NCBI RefSeq assembly: GCF_001577835.2
Contig: NC_029516.1
Span: forward strand, 79,278,801-79,342,800
From: Coturnix japonica
Lineage: Eukaryota > Chordata > Aves > Galliformes > Phasianidae
DNA length: 64,000 nt
Direction of reading: 5' to 3'
Shown: positions 50,101 to 62,300 of the stretch, piece after piece
How the letters are laid out: every line of letters starts with the position of its first letter
Position numbering within the stretch: the first letter of the stretch is position 1
Translations under genes and position numbers: made by a program
Notes under the pieces: model-generated
Told to the model about the DNA's origin: nothing
The model's database searches: none
Seen by the model: the letters and a program-made list of their open reading frames with translations, nothing else

Positions 50101-50806
50101 AGGAAGAAGTTTTCTTAAAGCAGAGTTTTGGATTTCCCTAAGAATACCTTTTTAATTTAAGATGCTTGTTTGTTAAAAGAGCAAAATGAAAGCAAAACAA
50201 AATTTGGGGCTAAATGCCCTAATGGGGACTGTGTTGAATCTTATTCTGAAATGGTAACACTGCCTCAAAGGTTAAATGCAGAAAACCTCTGCAGATGATC
50301 AAAGCCACTCTTCCAGCGCATTCTAACCAGCACAGCAAGGGAATTTCCTGGCAGCCTACTGTTATTATGTGAAAGTGCAACATGCTAAATATCTACAAAG
50401 TATGCTCAGCTCAGAGCAACAAAGCTGCCTTTGTGATCTGTGCTCTTCACTAGGGAATGCATAGAATAAAGGAGAGAGGAGAAGATGTGCATGTCCAGCA
50501 TCTACACCTTCCCCAGTGGCAGCCACCCAAAGAATCCCCTGAAAGTGAGCTCTGAGAACATGTGGTAGCTTTATATGCAATGAGAGACAAAGGTTCTTTC
50601 CTAATCCTCTCGGTGATCAGTTTAAAGCATGAAGCATGAAATGTGATTACCCTTGTCCTGTGTTTGAGTTAGAGGGCTGTAAGGAAAGGCTCAGGTCTTT
50701 GGCTTGTGTGAGGGAGGGGAAAATGGGCACTGTGAGCTGCTTCTGTGTGTCTTTGTGGAGAAGGCACATTTATGTGCTGGCACTTATGTGCCATTACGGC
50801 TTAATT

Positions 50807-50823
50807 TTATTATTATTATTATA
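50807..50823. repeat. TTA-type simple repeat
   Basis: TTATTATTATTATTATA. The words CGGCTTAATTTT and CAGCTTAATTTT flank it as a short direct repeat. Confidence 0.8.
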
Positions 50824-52182
50824 TTAATTACAGCTTAATTTTTTAGTTAATTTTTATATTACTTTTTGAATCTGCCTGCTCCTCTAACCATTGCCATCTA
50901 TCCATGATGAGGCCAGTGGGTTATGTTGTGAGGGGAGCTGATGAGACTTTGATGCTGCAGTCCGTTGCATCTTCTTTAGTGCTGCTCAGACTGCTGTAGA
51001 AGCAGCAATGAGGAAGGAATCCCTCCCTTTCTGCCTGCCCTAGAACAGAGTTGAGGACACCTTATGGTGTTGTTCTGAACTGATAAGTAGGTACCAACTT
51101 TGCCCAGAATAGAAATGGTTTACCAGATCCTAGTGTTTCTCTATTTCATACATCTAAGTGATTCCACTACAGGCAAGCTTATAAGACTAAAGAAGATAGT
51201 ACCAGCAGTGTGAATTTTGAGCATTTCAAGCTAAAATGTGTACTTAGTAAGAGCTTACAACTAATAATTATTGACACTGAAATAGCAAGTGGAAACTTAC
51301 TGTTGCTTCTTTGCTTCCATTTGCTCTCTAGACATTTTCCTGGTTATCTGACCATTTATGGGGGCTCTCTAGACTGAAAAAAAATCTCTTTCTGGCTCTG
51401 GAAGTTGCTGAGTGAATGTTTTGGTTTTAACAATATGTTTTAATCTTAGTGTACTGGCATTGTACCATTGTCTTTAGAGAGACTAATCCCACAAACACAA
51501 ACATTCATAGCTCTGTTTGCTGTAACTGGCTACTCACAAGCACTTAGCTTTGTCTGTAGTTGCTTGGGCTTGAATGTGTAAGAATACTCAGGAGATCTTG
51601 ATGGTTGGTATAAAGAAAATAAGCCTATTTGGCCAGATAAGCCTGGAAATTTAAAAAAATCCATACAGTAAAAAACAATACAAAACAAACAACAACAACC
51701 CCTTAGCTTTGGTCTGGTGGACTGCTTAATAGCCATTGCTTTGTCTGAGGACGTAATGGTGTTCTCCACCCACTTATAAAATGCTATACAACAAATAAAG
51801 TTGATACCTGTCATTACTATTATTCATTCCCTGAGACTTGCCCCTGGCCTTTACAAACAAACCTACTTTTTTTCTTTTCACCATTCACTTTGCATGCACT
51901 GTCGTGTAGGGCATTGGCAAGCTACATACAAAGAGATTCCATTCTGGTTGCATACTGTCCTTTCCTATCCCATTACTTGAGCATTAATATATTTTTACAT
52001 GTTGTATAATGGGTCCGTGCACCAAGGTGTTTCAGGGTTTCTTTCCAGCATGCCATGTCCTTGAGGAACTTCTGGAGGGATGCTGGAGAGCTGTGGTCAC
52101 CTTGGGTGAGTCTCGTAACTGAGTGCAGGGATTTCCACACTGGTTAGGCATTATTTAAGGAGACCATTTTTTATTATATATA

Positions 52183-52212
52183 TATAAGTTTTATATATAT
52201 ATAAAACTTATA
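52183..52212. repeat. Perfect 30-bp AT-rich palindrome
   Basis: Each 15-base half is the exact reverse complement of the other. The arms begin TATAAGTTTTATATA and the symmetry centre lies between 52197 and 52198. It can form a cruciform or hairpin with essentially no loop. Confidence 0.95.
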
Positions 52213-55200
52213 ATTCTCAGTTTAATAGTTATTTTTTATTATAATATAAGCAAAGAATAAGAAAGGATTTACATAGTTTGAGCTACGAATCTCTCCTGAC
52301 TCAAGTTTAAGGTTAAAACTCCATTTCAACTTTCATCTATACCAAATGCTGTTCTACTATTGACACTAATACATGCAAAAAGCCAGACATGAGTGCAAGA
52401 AAACTTTTAATGTGCAGTATCAATCTTATTTCAAACTAGGTATTTCAAGTGTATCATCACCTTTAACAGTTGTCAAAACAGTTGAATATGGCAGAGGGCT
52501 TGCTTCTCATCAGGAAACTTTGCAGACTGTCTGACTTCAGATAGTAAATCTCTTTGTGGGATAAAATGTTTTCCTATGGAGAGACAAGCTGTTATCTTTT
52601 GCCTTCATAGAATTTTTAATAATATGCTGCATGCAAGAGATATCTGTGGTTTGGATGGGGAAAAGCTGAGAAGAAATGCAGCAGTTCATATTTACATATT
52701 AGGCAACGTGTCTGGATGAGCAAGGATGTGACAGAATTCATTATGGAAGGCTGCAGTGACAGCTGAAAAATTAAGCATACAAATATGGACATATCTTTTG
52801 ATGCTCCCAGTGCTGGTCACCACAGATAATTCCAACTATGAAGTTAAGCCCTGCTTAATTAGTTCATTATTTCAAATTAGCTCTAATTTCCTTCAGATGT
52901 ATGTGGCATTAGTCATTTTTATCTGGTACACTTAGTTTACTGAACAATATTCTTTTATTATTTACTATTCTTTATTCTTTTCCATACTACATGACTGAAA
53001 CACTCGGGAGAGAACATTAGGGCAGGAGAAGAAACAGGGCATTCCAAGTTTAATATCCCTGTTGATATTAGTCAGTGTTTTAGGAGCCACAAATGCTCTC
53101 ATGGAAAGTTGGTAGTCCCTAAATATTTGCAAATAATTAACATTCTGATTTGATAAATGAGCACAAAATAAGATATGGGGTTTACATTCTTCTTGTTTTT
53201 TTAATGCTGCACTTTATTTTTAGCTTTCTTCTCTGTTCTCATCCTGCTCTATTTGATGAAACTGCAGTTAGCCAAAAGCGTTTGTGTTGTCATAGGCTGT
53301 CATTTTACATGGGAAGTTACAAGCCTTTGGGTTCCTGGGCAGGGAGCTCTTCTGCTGCTTTGCTGTACACTGTAATGGCACTGGCAGTTGCTCTTATGGA
53401 TCTGTTGGCCAGTGTGTAAAGCACAGGTGCTTCCAGACAGCTCTGACACCTGCCAGCAGCAAGCACCACCTTCCCACACCTGCCCTGAACCTTCCCACTG
53501 GACCTCCATCTGCACTCCTCATCTCTGAACTGTTTGCCACTGACATTAGATCTTTACATCTTTGCTCATGCAGGTTTCCCAAACTCAGTGTATTTCAGTA
53601 CTGCCAGTGATGGCAGCAGCTCTGGGCTCTGCACTTTATGCAAAAGCAGAAAGCAGTGCTTGCCTGCTCAGTCAGTGTTTTGGAAACATCTGATGCATGC
53701 AACCTGTCTGGAAAACCATAATTAAGACTATTCAAGTCCAACAGCATTGCTCCTCTGTGGCTGGAATTGAAGAGATGTCAGACCTAGCCCTACCTCATCT
53801 GTAAGCACTTGCTCATGATGCCAGAACTCAAATATTCTTTGCTTTTCTTGAGCCCTGGAAAAAACAAACAAACAAATGAAAAACATTAAGAAAAAAGTGA
53901 CATCTGTCTTGCACATCCCTTCCTGGAATGTAAGCAGTGGCTTGTATAATCAACAGTGAAGGAGATTTTCAGAGTGGAATAGACAACAAAAAAGTGCAAG
54001 CTCAAAACTGTGCAAGAATTTTCACTGTGAAGCCTCTTGGGATTTTGGTTTCATACATCTTGTGTGGCTTTTGAAGTTCTGGGTTACTTATTCGAAATGT
54101 GAGCTGAAGAGAATATAGAACTGTAAGTGCTTCAGTAGCCTTCAGAAACTGGAAGTGACATTTATGTTAGGTCAAGTAACCTGAGGAGAAAAATACAGCT
54201 TTACAATATCAGGTAAGAAAACAATACCTAGCTGGGATCTCTTTTCATCTGCGTACAGCTTTGCATGATGTTTTGGAAGTGTGTGATGTACAAGAGCACA
54301 GTAAATCTCCCATTGGGTTTCAGCTGTAGAGAAATGGCTCCATCCCAGAATGGTCCATGCTTGCTATGCTTGAGGGGCAAATGTTTAATTAGGTGATTAG
54401 GAGTCGCAAGTTCATTCTCCACTATTGGAGTGCAACAGTGTGCAGCTGAACATATTACTTATTTGCTTCTGGATGTACTTTTCAAATGCTTCTTAAACAG
54501 TCAGCACTTGCTGAGTAATCTTTCTTCATATAAGAAAAACAGCTCTGATTACATTGCCACTGCTCTCTGCATTTCCATCTTGAATACACCTCAGACTCAT
54601 TTCTTCTTTCAGGCCTGTGTATAGAGTAATCATCAGTACAAGGTGCTTAGCAATTACCTCAGCTTGTTTCAGGGAAGGCTACTAAGCATGTGATTCTTCT
54701 TCTTGTAAAGCAATGCCTTGTTTTAATGGATAGTTTTGCAAACAAATTATGATGATCCATTGAACACATGAGTTGAAGTGCCAGTCTTTAGAGCTGGAAT
54801 ATTACTGCAGTCGTGGGTGATAAACTGGGAAAAGGAATATATTGATAGTATCCATCTTTCCATGTTGGCATATGATATACTTGCGGAGTAAGTACTGGCA
54901 TATGGGGAAAAACTTAATCTTGCAACCCTTGCAGAGTAACTGGTACTAAGAAATTATTACATCACTGTCTGAATTCTTTCAGTGTCATCAGTTTTGATAA
55001 TTGTGTGTGTGCTTGTCTGTAATAAGCAGTAAAGTTTACCTAAAAGAGAGCGTATGTTTTTGGCAAGCCACTGCATCAGCTCGGAAAGGGTTATTTGCTG
55101 ACTCATTTGGCATAGGTACATGATGATTTTATGTTGATGGGTAGAATCTGAGGATGTTTTCTGAGCTGATTTGGTTTGTGAACCAGAGTAAGTAGACAGG

Positions 55201-55454
55201 AAGAGAATATTGTATTTGTCATCTTTTAATAAAGAAAGATTAAGAAAAGAGAGAGGATGGACTCTGAAATGTCTGAATGTGGCCTGATACTGATAGGAAT
55301 TGTCTGCTCATGATGTCTAGCTTAGGATTCTCTGGTGCCAATTGAAAATTTAGATTCCCAGTGTTTACAAGACAGGAACTTTGCCTGATACCTCCCAGCC
55401 TCTAGGACTGTCTGCTTCCATGTTGATTAATACATATGTATGCAAATATATTGA

Positions 55455-55506
55455 AACTAGATGATCTTACAGGTCCCTTCCAATCCAAACCATTCTATGA
55501 CTCTAT
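55455..55506 (+). mobile_element. CR1 LINE tail fragment
   Basis: GAAACTAGATGATCTTACAG, GTCCCTTCCAATCCAAACCA and TTCTATGACTCTAT form the extreme 3' end of a CR1. Only about 50 bases remain. Confidence 0.85.
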
Positions 55507-58500
55507 CATATATGTATGTGACCATTAAAGAGTCAATCAGAAAAACAGTCTTTTCACAGCTTTACAGAAACATAAAATGCATCAGCACAAAGCCTGCAGC
55601 CAATTTAGGATTTTAATCAATAGAAACGTTCCTGAGGCTGTTTCTGCTGACAGATAAACTTTGTGTAGGATCATTTCTTAGCTTACACAATATCTGGTGC
55701 TGGTTTTAAAACTCTCATTTCAGTTATCTTTAATAATTTATATTTCTGACACATCTTCATCGCTCCAAAAGGCGCTCCTGATTTTTTTCAATGTATCTGG
55801 CCAGGAAAGTAGAGCAGATGTGGGGTGGTGGGAGGCTGAGGGGCCTGATAAAACTCTGCGCACATTGGATGCTATGAAAGTTGGTGGTGACACACCTGAA
55901 TGCAAATGTCAGCTGGCCAGAAAAGCCAGGGCTTGCACTGGATGCGTACAGGACTCTTAGACAGTTCATCTAAGCACCTAGGGTGCTCTTCCTGCCAAAT
56001 AGTTGGGAAGGAAAGGAAGAAAAAGCCTTCTCTCAATAAGGCAGTTCAGAGTGGGAATATTGCTTCAGAGAAGGACTCATCCATTTCCTTTATGTCAGAA
56101 GGGATAGGTAGGGCCTGCTGTAGTAAACCCCCAGGTAAGTGCAATAACTCAATCCTTACTTTGGCAATCAGAACAACTGCTCAAATTTTAGGGCTTTGTC
56201 ACCTTAACATGCATGTGGATCATGAATGACTCACCATGCAGGGGCTGGGTTTTCAGAGGGGGGAGTACGTAGTGCAGTCTGAAAACTTTCTGAGGTTCTC
56301 TGCGTTAAATACGCAGAATCAGAAATCCAAACCCACCATTACTTTAGAACATGTTGACTGGAATATTTCAAGTGGAATTATTCATATTTTAATTTCTGGG
56401 AATAATAGGTGACTTCTCCACTTACATAGAAGTTTCTGGTCTTTGAGCTTCATTACTGTCACTGTGGGTGCTAAAGCAATGGAAGCATTATAATGCCTTC
56501 AACTAATACAATACGCAGAAAGTCTCATCCTTTTTGAAAGCCTTCTTTTCTCCAGTTGTATTGAGCAAAAAGTCCAGCCTTTGCTTTTGTTTTGTATATC
56601 AAATTAGATAGAAGTTTGGCTAAATAGTGCAATCTTTTATGCAATCTTTTTCTGTATTGTTCATTATATAATACAGATCAAAAACTAAGTGAAACACTTC
56701 CGTAATTTTCTGTTTCGGCCCCTTCTTGTGGGGTGCCAAGTTTGGGAGTGTGCCCATACAAGACCTCATGTGAGTCTGAATTCCTATGAGCGTTCTTGCG
56801 TTTGGCAGAGAGTTTCTTCTGCTTGCTGTTTGCTGCATCAAAAAGAACGAAATGCATTTAGTAAAGTTGGGCATTTGATAAAGCTGGGATCTGGAAGCAA
56901 ACACTTCCAGGACTCACGCTGGTTGTCATAAAGCCAAAATATGCTACTTAAACTTGAATATACTCACACTGTGAATTAAGTACAATTACCATGCAAAACT
57001 CTTAGGCATGAGGAAGAAATATATTTTGGTCTTCCTTATTAAGGTCTAGATAACTATTTGCAGCAAGAAGAGAGCGCTTGGTATCTTGTAGGGTGAAGTC
57101 TAAGACACACTGGTGGTTTTAATTTTGGTATAATTTTGCCTGGGAACAACATATAATAATATGTTTATAATGTAGTGATTCACAATGGCTTTTAGAGGAG
57201 GAAATGCACATTTACTTGAATGTGTATCTTGCCTCGTGGACAGATGGCTGGCTTTTTTGAATGACTCAAATGACAACAACAACTTTTTTTAGGACACGTT
57301 GAGCAAAAGATGCTCTGTTTTTCCATAATTGCTGCCTCACTAATACGTGTTACTGCTGAGACTGATTAAAAACATTAAAAGGTAGATGAATCTAGAGCAG
57401 GTCTTTGTGGGAGAGGAAACCAAATAACTGACAAGTCAACGTTTAACATAATCTTAGACTTACAACCTATGGCAGCTAGTCTTTCAGTGAAAGCTGTGCT
57501 AGTGTCCCTGGACTCTATGGGCTTGAGAACTTCTGGAAATATTTCCTGTTTTGGTGCTGTTTGGATGCCTGCAAATCATGGTTGGGTTTCCAGCCCATTT
57601 TGTCCATTTTCATGTTTTGGAGAAATCTGAGAATAAAAAAACAAATACCTCATCTTTTGTTTTCCACTTGAAGTGTTTTTACAGAAATCAAAAGAGTCAG
57701 CTGGACTCTTTTTGAGAGATCAAACAGGATAGCAAGAAGAAATAACATGTTTTTAGCATTTGTTTGTTTACAGCAGATAAAGATGTCAGATATTACTCGA
57801 TTTCATTTGGAAGACTCTTCATTAGAACCGCCCTTGTCTCAGTGTGTGCTTCACCCATATGCAGCAATTTAAGGTGTGACTTTCACTCATTTAAAGTATG
57901 CAGTTTACATTCAGGCTGCACAAAACTTACAGCTCCTTGCAGATGTTTCTTTCTTAACAGCTTTTAATCTGGATCTTCTCAGAATCTCCCACTTGGGCTT
58001 TCTGTTTCCTCTCTTTACACTCAGTACACTTTTCACTCTATTTGCCTCACTGTCTCATGCAGACCCTATAACGCATGCTCTTCTTAATGACCTTGAGCAG
58101 TAGCTTATGGCTTTTTTGCTTTTTTTCCCAGCCCCCAGCCAGGAAGAAGAAAAACAGGGCGTGCAAAACAAAAAAAAACAGGCAGGAAAGTAGCTTTAAG
58201 TCTCTTGATGGCTGTAAGATCTTTTATTTAAACAAACAAACAATCAAAAAACCCTAAACAACCCAACATGCTTTTCTTGGACTCTCTCAAAATCTGTGGC
58301 TTTGTGAAATGTTAATTTTAGAGTCTCTGTCCCAGCGTAGAAGTGAAGCTTCTAATAACACAAGCAGGACTTCCTTCCCCTCTTCCCTCCCCCCACAAAG
58401 TGATTTACAAATAGCACTTTTCCTGTTGAATAAATAACTTCACCAAAATAGACACATAACCCCACTGTAAAACTCAGTCTGTTTATAGCAGAAATCCAAT

Positions 58501-59206
58501 TGTTATTTTGCAGATGGTCTCTGCATCATATGCTAAACCTCACAGAAGGTTGTTAGCTTATCAGAGATCTTAATTTTTAGCATGTTAGTTCTTTTTGAAT
58601 GGAAAATCAGCCTTGTTTCTGACATTTCTCAGCAGGCAATTCTGCAAGCAGTAGGTATGGTGAAGCTCATTAAAATACTGGTGTAGGTTGAAGGTTTGCA
58701 AGCTGCTCACAAGCAAGTTCACCTGAGCAACCACCGCACCAGAAGCAGCAACTGGAGGCAGGGCTGGACACAGCTTGGAAGTGATGGCGTGTGTCCTGTT
58801 AGAAGCCTCTGCTGCTTTCCTGACCTTGCAGAGAAAAGGAAGCAATAGAAACTGGGATGAGCCAGAGGCTGGAAATCACGTCGGACAGGAGAGACAAGTG
58901 TGGCACTTGTCCACAGTGTAACAGCACTCACTGCACTTGTTCCCAAGCTGCACCTCATGTAGAGGTCATTAGTCATATACTTGGTAATGGCACCTATAAG
59001 GACTATGGATAGCTCAGTGCTAGAATTCCTTTGTGGCGTATTACTTGCCCCAATTGAAACACATAGCTTAAGCTTATAAAGTGATGTTTGTGTTGCTTGA
59101 TCTTAATTTGCTACAAAGGAAAAGGTTTGGCCAAATTGGGACAGTCTCTGGAGCGCTCCTGGACTGTAGATGGAGCTGGGGCCTTGAAGAGCTGAGACAA
59201 TATAAA
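55507..59206. other. Intergenic, no gene recognised
   Basis: Unique AT-rich sequence with an AAAC repeat at about 58229-58244. Open frames are short and unrecognised. Confidence 0.55.
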
Positions 59207-59388
59207 CCAAATCATAGGATGGCTCAGGTTGGAAGGGACATCAAAGATCATCTAGTTCCAGCCCTCAGTTGTGGGTAGGACTGCTGCCCCCCGGGTCAGA
59301 CTATGCAGGGCCTCAACCCGCCTGGCCTTGAACACCTCCAGTGATGGAGCATCCATAGCTTTTCAGCTTCTCTAGGCACCTTTGTGCA
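59207..59388 (-). mobile_element. CR1 LINE 3' end, antisense
   Basis: AATCATAGGATGGCTCAGGT, TGGAAGGGACATCAAAGATC and ATCTAGTTCCAGCC, then CCTGGCCTTGAACACCTCCA and TGATGGAGCATCCATAGCTT, read as an antisense CR1 tail. Confidence 0.9.
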
Positions 59389-62300
59389 CTCCATGTAACG
59401 GCTGTTACTCATGCCTACTGAGCAACATTGCTCTGCTTTCTGCTCTTTTTTTTTTTGAGGCGAGGAAGGGAGAGGGAAAAGTAAAAGGAAAAGCCAAGAT
59501 TTTTGCAGGATGTTTTGTGGGTGCATTTAGGACAGAGCTGGTATCTTCATAGTAAGCTGTAATTTCCAAGCTGTAGGTCATGGTCATAAGATGTTCATGA
59601 CTTTTGGAGGTGATGTTACGTGCCTAGAAGCACTAATCAGAAACCTATTTATGAAGGGGAAATTTTGGGAAGCAGCCCTCTCTTTTTTCTTTGTTTTTCT
59701 TTTGCCAGAGCCACTCTTAGATTTTGACCACAAGAAAGCAAAGTGTGGAGAGAAGTGGAAAATTATGTTGCCGTTCCAGTTCAGGTCTTGTTGTCAGAAT
59801 ATGCAAGACCTAACAAGATTAGAGCGGTTTTGCCCTTTAATTTAAGCAGATGCATGTTGGAGTCACTAGCAGATTTACATCATAACTCTGGTTCAACACT
59901 GACTCATGGGATTATTTCATTCTGCTGTATTCTTTTTTGATGAACCACTTTGCTCCTTGTTTTGTGAGGGAGGGTTAAACAGTAATTCCTCAATGAAATA
60001 TTTCTCCCTTGTTGAAACTTGAATGGGATATTTTCCAGAAACTCGGCTCAGAAACCACCCTTGACATACCAGCTCTGCCAGAAATGCCTTACCGAGAAAG
60101 CAGATTGCCCAGGGGGTGGTAGCATTAACAAAACGGGCAAGGGGGACTCCGAGCAGATCACCTCACTCACAGGTGCTGTGAAGCCCAGAACATCTGCAAA
60201 GAACCAGCCATCTGCGCAATTACAGGCTGCAGCTGCTACAGCATCATAACAAAGCACTAAATTGGAGCTCAAACGTGAGAAGGGGCTAAGCTGGTGCACG
60301 AGGGAGCCACGAGCTAGCTAAGGGATGTAATGAGGTTTTTAATTCAACAGCCTCCTTGAGACCTGTAAGATCTTCCTATAACTCCAAGATTCTAATGAAG
60401 AGAAATGTTTCTTCCGGGATGAAAAACAGAAGGTACAGTACAGTCTAGGCTTGACTGCGCTTGCTGATGCAAATGGAGAATGGATATTTCTTTTCAAGTC
60501 AGCTTTCTTAAATCAGAGTGTATTTAAAATGTCGGAAGGGGAAAAAAAAAAAAGACTATCTTTGCCTGGTATTGATTTTTCTCATATGTTTTACCTATGT
60601 TTAAATCTGTTTTCCTTTCTCTCCTAGAAATCTGATCTCCCCCAAAGCATAGACTGTGTAGCTATAGGAGCAGGACTGCACTGCTCTTGGAAAAATCTGC
60701 ATGCCATTGTGCTTAGATTTCCTTGCTTTTGCATCTGAGCCGAGCTCCTGACAATTGAAAATATTTAAAGGAGGAAAACTAAACCCTAATGAATGTGAAA
60801 GGCGTTTGCACAAAAACACAAGCCATCTTCCTTCTGTCTTAATAGAAATACCTTAAAAGGACTGCATAGGCTATACAAGTAAATGCAACAACTCATTCCC
60901 TCTATGTATGCCAGTTTTTGAAAGTATTCATTTCTATTTTTGTCTCTTTACTTGTTATCCAAATAAAGATCTCTAAGTAAGTACAATTTCTGCCTGTCTA
61001 AGCTCAGCAGCTCGGTGGTCACATCTTCTTCATATCATTTTTCCTGTGAACTTTCAGTTCCTTCTCCTTTACTTGGAATAAAATCAAGCACTCTGTTAAT
61101 AGCCAGGACTCTTCAGTCGGAAGTCCGTACCACATCTCATCTGGGCCTGCACAGGCAGTAGGTGAAATGCTATCAGGTGAAACTGTGCTGAATAACTTTA
61201 AAGTCACTTTCCTATAATAGAAACTTAGTTCAAGAGCAGAAGAAGTGCTGGTCTGCTTCACTGTTTTCCAAGACCCATTTTCACCATGTAAAGTCAATTG
61301 GCTGTAAGCTGCGGACCCAGCTTGGCTTCAAAGAGTGCCTGGCTCCTCATTCACAAACTAAATGCTCTAGAGAGCTGCCAAATTGGGGAGATTATTCTGT
61401 CTCATTTTCTGGCAAGCTGCGACTGCGTGTACCGCTTCATTTATATGCTAATTAAGGCCAAGCCTCCAAATAGGCTCCATACAATATCAGTATGACTTGG
61501 CTCCCTCTCTATGATTATTCTGCCTTCCAGCAGCTTCAGTGAGCGTTCTGAGCCGGAGAACTTTTTCTACGTCTTCATCTATGAAATCCTGAATCTTAGC
61601 CCCAGCTTTCTGAATGCGATGGCGAGACAGGAGGGGTGCAGATCCCTTGTGTGAACGATCACCGTGGGGTTGTGAAGGTGAGCTCAAACCTTTTGTTGAT
61701 GAGGACTCTCTCTACTGTCTTTGTCTTGGAGGAGAGGCTGTTGTTTCTTAGGTCAGCCAGTGTAATAAGAGATTGCAGAAGGCATGGATAATTCGGGGGG
61801 ATGATGTGTTGCCAAGGTAGAACAGCCAGTTCTGTTGCCTGCTCTCTTTTGCCAGCTCATATGTGATCATAAGGCAAAAGCTCTATCTATTCTACCTATT
61901 TTTAAACCGCTGTAAGGATCCATGCATTCAGTCATTTTTTGAGGAGCACTATGTTGTTATTGAAAGAGCAGGTACCGACACTGTGATGGTTTCACGCTGG
62001 CTCAGCTCCACCACACTGCTATCAATCTCCTCACCTTCTGAGGCTGCCTTAGCTTTTAATGTAATTGTTTTGTATTTGATAAACTTCACAAACCAAGGAT
62101 GAACGTTTCAGTAAATGGGACACTTGCCACAAGCTGAATTCACTAAATATTTCACCAAGGGCTACCGAACATAGAGTGGGAAATGTGTGTATTTGTGGTA
62201 AGAAATCTTTGAGCCTTTTTGGAGGGAAGTATTAGTACCTTTTGCTTAAAGCAGAGAGGTGAAATTGGCTCACAAGTGTATTTTACCAGGCATCCAGAGC

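Larger units (their letters stand above)
44186..55454. other. Intergenic, no gene recognised
   Basis: About 11 kb with no exon-like frame and no recognised transposon. It contains an A12 run (46801-46812), a TTA-type repeat (50807-50823), an AT palindrome (52183-52212) and an AAAC-type repeat near 53858-53876. Confidence 0.55.
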
